In this document: positions 31,901 to 41,252 of the stretch, piece by piece
How the letters are laid out: the number at the start of each line of letters is the position of its first letter
How positions within the stretch are numbered: position 1 is the stretch's first letter
Assembly (NCBI GenBank): GCA_948144175.1
Contig: CANXME010002587.1
Span: forward strand, 116,588 to 180,587
Source: Closterium sp. NIES-65
Taxonomy: Eukaryota > Streptophyta > Zygnematophyceae > Desmidiales > Closteriaceae
Direction: 5' to 3'
DNA: 64,000 nucleotides
Notes under the pieces: model-generated
Database searches by the model: none
The model's input: the letters and a program-made list of their open reading frames with translations, nothing else
Told to the model about the DNA's origin: nothing
Translations under genes and position numbers: made by a program

Positions 31901-34900
31901 TGACGGACGGCAACCAGCCCCTATAGAGGGCGCGAACGCCCTCCTCCTTCACTATAGTCACCGCTGCATGACGCATGCCCTTGTAGCGCTGCTCCCCCTT
32001 CCTGCCGGACTGGTGGGTGGGTAAGGTAGATGGGCAGGCGGGGTTGGGCACGGGAGGCGGGAAAGGGGAGAAGCAATGTGATTGTCATGAGAGGATGGAA
32101 GGGGTGAGAAGGATGGTTGGTGCACATGGCATGGTGGCGCATGGCCTAGTGGTGGTAAGCTGATGGTGGGAGCATGCGCAGAGAAGATGTGAGAAGGGCA
32201 GAAGGGGACAAGGTCCGTAGACAACCATGCCATGCCGTGCCATGTCATGTCATCCCATCTCAAGCCATGTCATGCCATGCCATGCCACGCCACATGGCGC
32301 ACCTGCGAAGTGAGGGGCACCGCACCTGTATCATGCCACGCCACGGAGTATGTGGCTGGCATGGCGATGATGCCTGTCTACAAACTCATACGCATTCACA
32401 GAATCACCGCACTTGTCCATCCCACCCACCATACCCATCACCGACCTGCACGGTGAGGCGCCCTCGAACCATGTCCATGGGGTATGTGGCAGACATGGCG
32501 ATGATGCAACAAGCCCGCACATGGCCACACATGACAGAAGAATCCAACCCATCCCACCTGCACGGTGAGGCGCCCTCGAACCATGTCCATGGGGTATGTG
32601 GCAGACATGGCGATGATGCAACAAGCCCGCACATGGCCACACATGACAGAAGCATCCAACCCATCCCACCTGCACAGTGAGGCGCCCTCGAACCATGTCC
32701 ATGGGGTATGTGGCAGACATGGCAATGATGCCTGCCATCGCACAGTCAAGGGCCTTGCGGCTTACCCACCTATCACCCCTGCCCCACCCACCTGCACGGT
32801 GAGGCGCCCTCGGACCATGTCCATGGGGTATGTGGCAGACATGGCGATGATGCAACAAGCCCGCACATGGCCACACATGACAGAAGCATCCAACCCATCC
32901 CACCTGCACGGTGAGGCGCCCTCGAACCATGTCCATGGGGTATGTGGCGGACATGGCAATGATGCCTGCCGTCGCCCCTGCTCCCAGCCGCAGCACTGGT
33001 GTCAGCTCAAGGTCTGAAGGGAGAGGAATGGGGCGGGTGGGGGGGTTGGGTTGCGGGGTTGATTGGGGGTGCATTCATGGCCTTATGCGCACCGCACAGG
33101 ACTGCTCCCAGCCGCTCTGCAGCACACGTGTGAGCTCCAGGTCTGAAAGGATAGGGAGGGGTGAGGGGGAAGGGGGGGAGGGACGGGGGAAGGGGAGGAC
33201 GAGATGGGGTAACATGCAAAACAAACCTAGTAGTACCTTGCCTCAAACTACAGTGGCAGGGGCAGAAGCAGAGAGAGAGGCAGAGGCAGAGGGAGAGGGA
33301 GAAGCAGAGAGAGAGGCAGAGGCAGAGGGAGAGGCAGAAGCAGAGAGAGAGGCAGAGGCAGAGGGAGAGGCAGAAGCAGAGAGAGAGGCAGAGGCAGAGG
33401 GAGAGGCAGAGGCAGAGGCAGAGGCAGAGCAGTGAAAAATGTCGAGGCACTTACTGGGATCGTTAGACTGCTGCTGGGCCAACCAGAGAAGACCACTGGG
33501 GGGTGGGGTGAAGAGAGAGGATGGGTTGGAAGGAGTAAAAGGGGGAAGAGAGAAATGTGGTAAAAAACATGCTTTTTTCATTCTATTTTTTCACAATCAT
33601 AGAGAAAAAAAATACTAAGCATAGGAAGGGCATACTTCGAAGAAGGAGCCAGCCCACTAGGCTGCTTCCTCACTAAACAACTGGTGGTGTCAATGCCGCT
33701 TCATAAGGGAGACAAGTGCCCTAGGCACCTCACTGACAACCGTTTCTATTAACTCACTGAGCGGCCTCCTCATAAGCAAAGAACTTGACAGCAGAGTTGG
33801 GCACGATGCGAGCACAGTTGGTGACATTGCCACAGCTGGCGGTGTCACTTTTACCTTAGAATATGGACATGAATCCCAAACTAACGACTCACTGTGCGGC
33901 CTCCTCATAAGCAAAGAACTTGACGGCGGAGTTGGGCACAATGCGAGCGCAGTTGGTGCCGTTGCCGCGGAAGAGCCCTCGGATGCCCTCCTCCCGCCAG
34001 ATGGTCTTGAGCCCCTGCCACGTGCCACTGTAGTGTGCGTGCTGCGCGTTCTGCACCTGGAGAGATGAATTGGGAAGAGAGAGGAGAGTTGAGGAATTGG
34101 AGAGGGAGGCTTAAGTCTGAGTGGCAGGACAGACCGGCCTTTTGAGTCGACTCAAAAGTCAATTGGAGAGGGAGGCTTAAGACTGAGTGGCACGACAGAC
34201 CGGCCTTCCGATGCCCTCCTCCCGCCAGATGGTCTTCAGCCCCTGCCATGTGCCGCTGTAGTGTGCGTGCTGCGCGTTCTGAACCTGTGGTGTAGAGAGG
34301 AGGGGCGCATCGGGGAATACATGTTGATATGGCTGCTGCTGAACAGCCCTCGGATTGATGCCCTCCTCCCGCCAGATGGTCTTCAGTCCCTGCCACGTTC
34401 CGCTGTACTGTGCGTGCTGCGCGCTCTGCACCTGTGGTGTTGAGAAAGGGAGGGAGGAATTGAGCGAGGGGAGAGCATGTCTGGAAGAGGGGAGGGGGGG
34501 TCTAGGTAGGGTAGGTAAATGGGGCAGAACAGATCCCTGGTGTCATTTTAGCCATCTCATCAATCATGTAATCTGCATCAGCTATCAGTGCCCAATAAGC
34601 CATATTGGCACCGCCACCGCCAACCCTGCAGCCACGACAACACTATAGAACCACCACCCATGGCCAACATACCTGCAGCAGGATCTTCATTCGCTCAAGG
34701 GGCGCCACTGCCGACCTCGACCTGCATCCATGCCAGCAATGCCACGTCGTGCCACGCCATGCAATGCCAATCCATACCACAACCAGGGAGGGAGAATGGG
34801 GAATGATGAGGAGAGGGGGGGGACGGGTGTGGGGGGGATACAGGGTTTAGCATATAAGTTCAAGCCTGGCTAAACCCCGGAAGAATGTCAAAAACCCTTG

Positions 34901-35731
34901 TAGCGACGGGTTGCAGGTAGTAAGAAACACGGCCATGTTGCGAGAAAGTGCGCCTCGCCTAGTCTTCGTGGCTGATGGTTACCGCATCGCTAACTGCCAC
35001 TCCTCTTACGGCGCCTCAACAACCACTTTTTCAAGGCGGTAATCATGTAAGAAAATCAGTTACACTAGATCCACTGCCATCTGGTTACCAACTTGCACAC
35101 CTCCGGCGACGCCCCTATTGATGAGCTATGGGCGAAACTGGCTACCACCGCGCGGATATATCGATATTGTCTTAGCGAAGACTCACACTCCTCCTGCGAC
35201 GCCTCCGGCGATCAGCGATTTCGTGATCGACGCCACCGTCAATCGCGGCTCCACTTTCTCCGCTGCGCCGGCTCCGCCTTCCCCCGCGCCGGGACCTCCG
35301 GCGGGAGGCACGGGCGGAACGAGCTCCTCCGCGAATCCGATCGTCGACGACGGCGGCGGCTCGTGAACGGACGGATGGATTTCCGCCGCGACTGCTGCCG
35401 CTGCAGCCGCTGCAGCTGCTGACGGAGCCGCCGCTGCCGCCGCAACCGCCGCCGCCGCCGCCGGCGCAGCCGGCGCAGCAACAGCGGGTTGGCATTGCGC
35501 GATCCGCCCGGATCCTGCGGCGGCTGCGGCTATGGCAGCTGTGATGGCGCTACGAGCATTGAGGAGGAACGGAGCTGCGAATGCCGAGCCAGACTGAGAG
35601 GTTCGAGAGCTAGGGTTCGCGATGGAAGGTCGGGTGCGGTGGTGATGGGTGAAGGACGGCGGATCGTTGATCATGTGCGGAGGGGATCTGGTTCTGGAGT
35701 GCGAAAAAGGCTGATGGTTTGATGGATCCAT
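28934..35731 (-). CDS. ADNT1: ADNT1-like mitochondrial adenine nucleotide carrier
   Basis: Exons 35731-35187, 34721-34673, 34056-33893, a small exon near 33470-33455, 33013-32904, 32009-31893, 30621-30268 and 29017-28934 give about 479 residues. Plant ADNT1 (about 350) exchanges AMP/ADP for ATP across the inner mitochondrial membrane. Three carrier repeats show signatures: SAVAPLERMKILLQ, MSATYPMDMVRGRL and VAYPLDVIRRRLQMVGW. The C-terminus is VPSIAIAFVTYEVMRDLL...RISD, as in Arabidopsis ADNT1. The first exon adds an unusual alanine-rich N-terminus of about 120 residues. One boundary of the small exon is out by one base under AG acceptors. Most introns hold decayed copies of adjacent exons. 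Confidence 0.88.
29050..29150 (-). repeat. decayed copy of the last ADNT1 exon
   Basis: Minus-strand QVVPCMAISSVTYESMRDLL parallels QVVPSIAIAFVTYEVMRDLL of the real exon at 28934-29017, including the CAG acceptor. Confidence 0.85.
29184..29207. repeat. 24-bp perfect palindrome
   Basis: TTTTGAGTCGACTCAAAA with TGC/GCA arms, just upstream (minus strand) of the decayed last-exon copy. Confidence 0.95.
29385..29665. repeat. tandem repeat with four GTTTTGAGACGTCTCAAAAC palindromes
   Basis: Four perfect 20-bp palindromes at 29439-29458, 29503-29522, 29567-29586 and 29628-29647. They alternate with diverged copies of CCAACGTGTGCGGCTGTGTG. The period is about 61-64 bp. Confidence 0.96.
29745..30200 (-). 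repeat. two decayed copies of the end of ADNT1 exon 30621-30268
   Basis: Minus-strand YTGMVDAFRK..QMEG and KGLVPNSVK occur at about 29755-29900 and 30035-30180, downstream of the intact exon. Both keep the GTGAG donor. Confidence 0.85.
30712..31708. repeat. 23-bp minisatellite, about 43 units
   Basis: The unit GAGTGGATATGATATCCCGC plus AAA is almost perfectly homogeneous and fills the ADNT1 intron. It contains the interrupted palindrome GGATATGATATCC. Long minus-strand frames across it (up to 594 codons) arise because all frames of the unit lack stops. Confidence 0.97.
31795..31865 (-). repeat. decayed copy of ADNT1 exon 32009-31893
   Basis: The segment with GGGCGCGCACGCCCTCCTCC repeats the exon end (EEGVRALY.GW) downstream of the intact copy. 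Confidence 0.7.
32443..32860 (-). repeat. four extra copies of the ADNT1 YPMDMVRGRL exon end
   Basis: Copies at about 32443, 32559, 32673 and 32801 repeat the end of exon 33013-32904 (minus-strand MSATYPMDMVRGRLTVQ plus donor) with a period near 116 bp. They are separated by a conserved spacer (AACAAGCCCGCACATGGCCA). They are nearly identical, so recent or homogenised. Confidence 0.92.
33240..33436. repeat. GCAGAGGCAGAGGGAGA minisatellite
   Basis: Purine-rich nested 6-, 12- and 36-bp repeats in an ADNT1 intron. Confidence 0.92.
33735..33840 (-). repeat. decayed copy of the end of ADNT1 exon 34056-33893
   Basis: Minus-strand RIVPNSAVKFFAYEEA is repeated here with small changes, ending in a donor-like CAGTGAG. 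Confidence 0.85.
34095..34205. repeat. 47-bp direct repeats joined by a perfect palindrome
   Basis: AATTGGAGAGGGAGGCTTAA..CTGAGTGGCA.GACAGACCGGCCTT occurs on both sides of CTTTTGAGTCGACTCAAAAG (34139-34158). The repeat arms differ at only about two positions. Confidence 0.96.
34200..34440 (-). repeat. two decayed copies of the start of ADNT1 exon 34056-33893
   Basis: Minus-strand HYSGTWQGLKTIWREEGI occurs at about 34209-34290 and 34360-34436. Each has a CAG acceptor, upstream of the intact exon. Confidence 0.88.
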
Positions 35732-36678
35732 GGATGCGAACCGCCAAGCTCGCTAGATGGAGGACGGGCGAGACGCCGCCGATATCGGGACTAACCGAGC
35801 CTCACGACACCTTTAAATGTCTAATAAGCGACGCTCGATATTGCGGCGCTCCGAAGATCCTCGCGACACGAGAGCTACCGGCAGACCAAGCAGAGGCGTC
35901 TGCAGAAATGCTGGTAATAATTGCAGCAAGAACCCTCGTCAAGCAATCTGATCCGGCAGCAACCAGCAAATAGGCAGGCCCGCTTCCCCGCTCCAGGCCT
36001 ATCTTGAAGCAAGAGACGCAGGAAAAAAGTCCCGATGAGACGAATCTCCCAAGGGGCCAAGGGGCGTCCCTCCCAGAAAAAGCCCCAGTAACGAAGGGCT
36101 TGGAGGAAGAAATGCAGACGTTTTATGAACGGTGGAAAGGAACAGAAGTGTGGGGGAGAAGTTCGTGTGTTGTAAAAGAAGAGAAGCGCGAGCCTCGAGA
36201 GAGGCTTGGTGGAGAGAGGAAAGGCTTCGGGCAGACAAGTGTGGAAGCGGGCACCACGGAAATGATAGTATATTCAACATCTAGAGCCGAAAATGATGCT
36301 ACCGAACCAAGGTAACTCAGCTTTAGTCCTGCCCGTCGGTTTTCACCCCCAATGAAAATCAGTTCGAGCTACCCGTCACCCAAACCAAGCTGTGTGTGGT
36401 GCAAACCGCATGCACACGCTCGGAGTGTCCAGCTCACGCGACACGAAACCCGTCGGAAAACGATGAACCCCTTCAACCAATCGTGGAGGACAGACACAAG
36501 CTTGCCCAATCCCCATTGCCCACTTTCCAGTGGCTCCCAATCGAAGTCAGGACGCTTCGATCGAAGACACCTTCCATGGTGGACCACGTGCTGAAGGGTT
36601 GACTGGAAAATCAGCCAGCACATGATACCCGCAATAACATGCGCAGTGAGCGAGTGTTCAGTCTCGAAAAACATAAGT
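35732..36678. promoter_or_regulatory. 5' flank of ADNT1-like gene
   Basis: About 950 bp between the ADNT1-like start and the first tRNA. The promoter should lie here, but no motif is called and no gene is recognised. Confidence 0.35.
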
Positions 36679-36751
36679 GGCCCATACAGGTTTCGAACCT
36701 GTGACCTTCGCGTTATTAGCACGACGCTCTAACCAACTGAGCTAATGGGCC
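36679..36751 (-). tRNA. tRNA-Ile(AAU): tRNA-Ile (anticodon AAU)
   Basis: 73 nt folding as a full cloverleaf. Acceptor GGCCCAT/ATGGGCC, D arm GCTC/GAGC, anticodon stem TCGTG/CGCGA with loop CTAATAA, T arm ACAGG-TTCGAAA-CCTGT. There is no intron. A run of T residues follows on the minus strand, as a Pol III terminator. Confidence 0.95.
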
Positions 36752-36869
36752 TGTGAGCGTGGAAGTTGCTAAGCTTTTGAAACAATATTGGTCTTGGTAG
36801 GAGATAGTCTTCGACACATACTTATCTAGCAAGAGGAATGGTTCACCTTGTTTTTGTCCAAATGGTCAC

Positions 36870-38000
36870 CCATTAGGTTTGCGGATGAAGCGGATGTAGA
36901 CAATAGGCTTTGAAAATAGACAAGGTGGCCAAGGTTAAGAAGGGAGGCAAGGGCTTGTGGTTACGCCAAATCGTGTTGGGGTATAGATAGGGGGAAGGAT
37001 GTTGTAGTGGAGTATATAGGGGTGGGACAGAAGGCAGTGGGCGCCGAAAGGGAATGGGACAAAACAGCGTGCGACTGTTTTGATGGGGATGGCTCCAAAT
37101 CATTGAATATCGCGTTGGATTGTGAAGGCCAGCATATGGGCTGATGGGGAGATAGCACTGAAGCTACCATGCTGGACCGAGTTGTATAGAAGGTGATTAA
37201 AGATGAGATGAACCGCGAGGCTTGACTATCAGTAGTATGAGGAGGGGAGGAATTTGTCACCGGCCATGTTTAGGAGAGTGACAGTATCAAGAGGGACCAA
37301 CTGAACCGGCCAGGAAAAGAGAGCACCTTCCAGCAGATGGTCGTCGCGTGCAAGTCTACGGGGTATCTGACCGTACACAGGATGCGCATGAGGGTGGTGT
37401 TCCAGGTTGTAAATCCATGGATGCATTCATCTTCACGCGGGGCCGGGATGAGGATAGTCCTGACCTGAGTGAAAACTATAACGGGCGGGCTGAACAAGAG
37501 GACGGGGTGTTCGCAGGAAGCCGAGGCAATGAGGCAATCACAGCACATCCCAATTCCTGGTCAAAGGTGAGAAAGAGGGTGACGTCCTCTATATTGCAGG
37601 TCATCAGGTGGTGTTACGGAGAGGGGGTAGCCAGTCAGGAACAGGGAAATGTAGCGATGGAAAATTTTAATGACGCAAACGAAGAAGGGGGGAGCAAGAG
37701 GGCAGCATTGACTGAGACCCATACGGTCCAAGAATGGGGAGCCAATTAGATTTTTGAGAAATACACGATTTGGCGTGTTGGATTGCATGACATGAATTGA
37801 GCGAATGAATCGTACGGAACACTAAGCCAGGGGAGAGCGCGGAGGCGGAATGGCTGGTCTAATTGCAAAAGTCGGCCGTGACGGCAAACAGAGGGGATGT
37901 AGTGACGGCGGCCCAATCTATAATGTTGAAGGTGTCATTGATAGTTTTGTATAATTTGCAATGCTTGTTAAAGGCGGTTTGGGATGGGTTGATAATCTGG
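36870..38000 (-). mobile_element. heavily decayed LINE-like reverse transcriptase
   Basis: Minus-strand LSQCCPLAPPFFVCVIKIF at about 37640-37710 resembles the LINE motif (R)QGCPLAPLLF. It is followed by sequence like a broken YADD region and hydrophilic C-terminal blocks in shifting frames toward 36900. No intact frame remains. The family is uncertain and the call rests on one motif. Confidence 0.35.
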
Positions 38001-38945
38001 GGGGATCGGTTTGGAGGCAGTGGGCAAGACAAATAGTGAGATTTTTGTAGTACGAGTTCGTGAGGGTGATGGGGCGGAGGTTTTCAACTTGTGGGGACGA
38101 GGACGGCTACCTATAAGCATGGAAGGTGGGAGGTAGGAGATGGGAGGAGAGGATGTGAACAAGGTGAGAAAGGCAATGCAAAGAAAGGCAGGGGCGAAGA
38201 AAGGAAGGGGTCAGGAGGGGGCATGAGCGGGATAGTCGCCTCAACATTCAACATCGAAGTTAGGTCGAAAGGGCAGAAGAGGCGAATGAGACAACAATGT
38301 ACGCGTGCAGGAGCAAGGCGGTCCATGGCGGCTGACCGCGGGCCTAAGGGGTTTCCTGAGTCACGAGGCCATGCACAAGCGGTGGCAAGAGAGAGGATGT
38401 GAACGAAAAAGCGTTGGCCACAATGATTCACGAAGATGGACTGGGAGCTTGAACAATAACTTGAGTTTGAAGGCAATGCAGAAAGGCTGGGGCGGCGGGG
38501 CGAGGTGGGAGAGGAGAAGGAGAAGCGAGCATCAGATAAAAAGCAAGGGAAAGACATAATGCCATGTGACATAGCAAACCGGACGATCTAGAAACGACTG
38601 AGAGAGGCATGAGGGTGCATAGACAGTCTCTCTTTGGTATATGAACGGGTGAGATAGCGCTGTCAGGCTTGAGAGGTTGGCATCGCTTCCAAAAGTAGAA
38701 CCGGGGGGGGGGGGGGGTATGGGGAGATGTATGCATTACTGTAACAGGTTATGGGTAGTGGGCATTGCAAAGGAGCGGGCAATGAACTTTTCGTGCTGCA
38801 GCCGCTGCAGAACCGAGCCGCAAAGAAGTGCGGGGACATGAAGTGCCAACCAAAGAGATAACAATGGCAGATGCGTCGAACAAGATGCTGGAAAAGCTTT
38901 ATCTGGAAGGGGAAAACGTCGTAGAAAGTTTGGACATTGTTGTGA
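38001..38945. other. purine-rich non-coding stretch
   Basis: No gene is recognised. It may belong to the decayed LINE-like DNA to its left. A run of about 15 G occurs at 38702. Confidence 0.4.
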
Positions 38946-39118
38946 GCATACAGAAGTGAGAGGGGGCAAGGCGATCATACAGAAGTGAGAGGGGGCAGGG
39001 TGATCACACAGAAGTAAGAGGGGGCGAGGGGATCACACAGAAGTAAGAGGGGGCGGGGCGATCATACAGAAGTGAGAGGGGGGCGGGGCGATCACACCAA
39101 AGTGAGAGGGCGGGGCAA
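38946..39118. repeat. approx. 30-bp minisatellite
   Basis: About five to six units of GATCA.ACAGAAGTGAGAGGGGGC(A/G)GGGC directly before a GA microsatellite. Confidence 0.9.
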
Positions 39119-39119
39119 T

Positions 39120-39219
<100 letters not shown>

Positions 39220-39369
39220 AGCCATTGGGCAGACCTTACAGGAGGGTGTTGGCTTGGCCTGATCACAGTTGGGGTCGCATGGTTGCACGCTAGCCGGCCA
39301 AATACCTAGAATGTTTGCTTAATACCAAGATAATATCTCTTGCATGCCTAGGGTTTGCTTGCTAAGATC

Positions 39370-39423
39370 TTACACATGCCTTGCTTGTACCCTGTATACA
39401 CATTAATGAAAGACCGCTTGAGA

Positions 39424-39494
<71 letters not shown>
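39370..39494 (+). mobile_element. 3' tail of a truncated non-LTR element plus (GA)n
   Basis: CTTGCTTGTACCCTGTATAC then ATTAATGAAAGACCG and GA units matches, with changes, the 3' end of the full element at about 44815-44860 (CTTCCTTGTAACA, ATTAATGCAAGGACCG, GA units). It is read as a 5'-truncated relative that left only its tail. Confidence 0.55.
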
Positions 39495-39497
<3 letters not shown>

Positions 39498-39616
39498 CCT
39501 TAGCCCTCTGCCCTCTGCCTCTCCCCTCTGCCCTCTGCCCTCCGTGCCTACTTAAGGGCTGCTCGTGCCTCTCCTTGCTCATTATTTCGTGTGGGTTCGG
39601 TTTTTCAGCGGCTTCG

Positions 39617-39661
<45 letters not shown>

Positions 39662-39760
39662 CCTTAGCCCTCTGCGCTCTGCCCTCCATGCCTACTTAAG
39701 GGCTGCTCGTGCCTCTCCTTGCTCATTATTTCGTGCGGGTTCAATTTTTCAGCGGCTCGC
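39494..39760. repeat. tandem duplication containing (GA)n
   Basis: AACCTTAGCCCTCTGC...CTACTTAAGGGCTGCTCGTG...GCTCATTATTTCGTG occurs twice (from 39495 and 39659), with a (GA)n tract between the copies. Confidence 0.85.
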
Positions 39761-39932
39761 GCCGGCGGCCTTCAGCCACCGCCGCTCGCAAGCGCGGCCT
39801 TCGGCCGCGCGCTCTTGGTGGCAAGACAACAATCGAAGGATCGGCTTATACAGAAAGCACACACACAAATCAAGCAAGGGAGAAGGGCGACAACAAGAGC
39901 TACGGGGATGCAGTACTACACGCGGCGGAAGC

Positions 39933-41252
39933 CTACATCGTGTACGGCTCTGCCCCCTCCACCTCAAGCATCGAGTGCATGCACGCCAACATCGCAAGGA
40001 GGAGATGCGCCGACGACTGAAATGTGTCCACTGGGGTCCCGACTCGAGCAGCTCCAACAAGGTCCCCCACGTGGCGGGGGAAGGTACGCGCTAAGGGCGC
40101 TACCCCGGCGGGCGCTTCCGACACGGGTGCCAACGGCGACTCGAGAGATTCTGCCATATAGACGCAGGATCCTCGGGACCCTGGACCGTAACTGCTCGGA
40201 AAGTTCCGCGTGGCCCCACACACCGCCAGTTGCAGGTTCCCCACCACCTCGCACGCCTCCGCCATATTCAGAATCCGGCACATGGTCAGCATGGGGTCTC
40301 TCCCCGCGTGAATGGGGGGGGGTGTAGTCGGAGCTTCGCGCGGAAACGCTGTCGGCCAGCCAGGAGTCCGGCCAACAGAGAAGCGCTGCGCGGAGAAGCC
40401 CGGGACCTGACGAGGGGTGCAAAACTGGGCCCTCCCCTCCCGCGCGGGCAGATATTTGCGCAGCGTCGGCGCGCGCAGAGGAGCCACCGGGCCAGGGTCC
40501 AAGTCGAGGGGAGGACCGTTGGTCACCGCAATGTGTACGTGAGTCTCCTCCCCACTCGCCCGCGCCCGCTGCACCACTTCCGCAAACGCATTCGTGGCCC
40601 GATCGAGGGCAGGATCTTGCCCGCGACCATTACCGCCACGCCCACCGCCATTCCGCCGGCCCCTTCGGCCTTCGGAACCAGCCGAGTGCGGATGCGGGGG
40701 GGACTGCTCGCGGCGACCCGAATCCCAGCGACGCCCAGGCGACCCCCTCCCCCGCGTCACCGGAGATCGCCGCGGAGAGCGTTGCGCGGGGGATCGCGCT
40801 CGGGGTGAGCGCTGGCCTGCCCGACCACGAGGGGATTGGTGGCGAGGAGAGCGACGGCCCGCGGGGGACAGATGATCGCCAGCTCCGTCCCGGTGATCAT
40901 CGCGACACTCTAGAGAACGGCGGCGAGGAGATTGCTGCTGCGGCTGCTGACGTGGCGGCGAACGCCCGCGCTCCTGACGCGGCTGACCAGTGGGCCGGTT
41001 CGAGGCAACCTGAGCAGGAACCCACGAGTACTCCGGCGAGGGGGGCTGGGGAACCGGTGGAAGAGGAAGAGATAGCCCGCGCTCGAAGCGGCGGACGGGC
41101 TCACTTGCGGAGGGGCGCGCAGAGGCACGCGGACGACGAGCGGTAGGCTCCAGCCCCTGCTGCGCGCTATCTGCAGTACCCTCCAACGCTCGATCATGAC
41201 CCGCGGAGGGGTCCGTCACCCCGATGCCACCGCAGCCGACGCCAGCGCGCCG
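39933..41252 (-). other. long antisense open frame inside the non-LTR element
   Basis: A stop-free minus-strand frame of about 430 codons ends at a TAG at 39933. The N-terminal half is Ser/Arg/Pro-rich. The C-terminal half looks protein-like, with THVHIAVTNGPPLDLDPGP, LTMCRILNMAEACEVVGNLQ and LLLAMLACMHSMLEVEGAEP. No ATG lies near its 5' end. It could be a nested element on the other strand, an overlapping gene, or a GC-rich chance frame. Confidence 0.35.

Noticed and set aside
33007-33450. Leu/Cys- and Glu/Ala-rich frames
   Set aside because: Purine-rich minisatellite in an ADNT1 intron, with no splice context or domain.
35172-35495. Arg/Gly-rich frames overlapping ADNT1 exon 1
   Set aside because: Shadow frames of a GC-rich alanine-coding stretch.
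36600-36725. Minus-strand frames containing RRSQVRNLYGP here and at about 46540-46583
   Set aside because: They translate the tRNA-Ile genes, which fold as complete cloverleaves.
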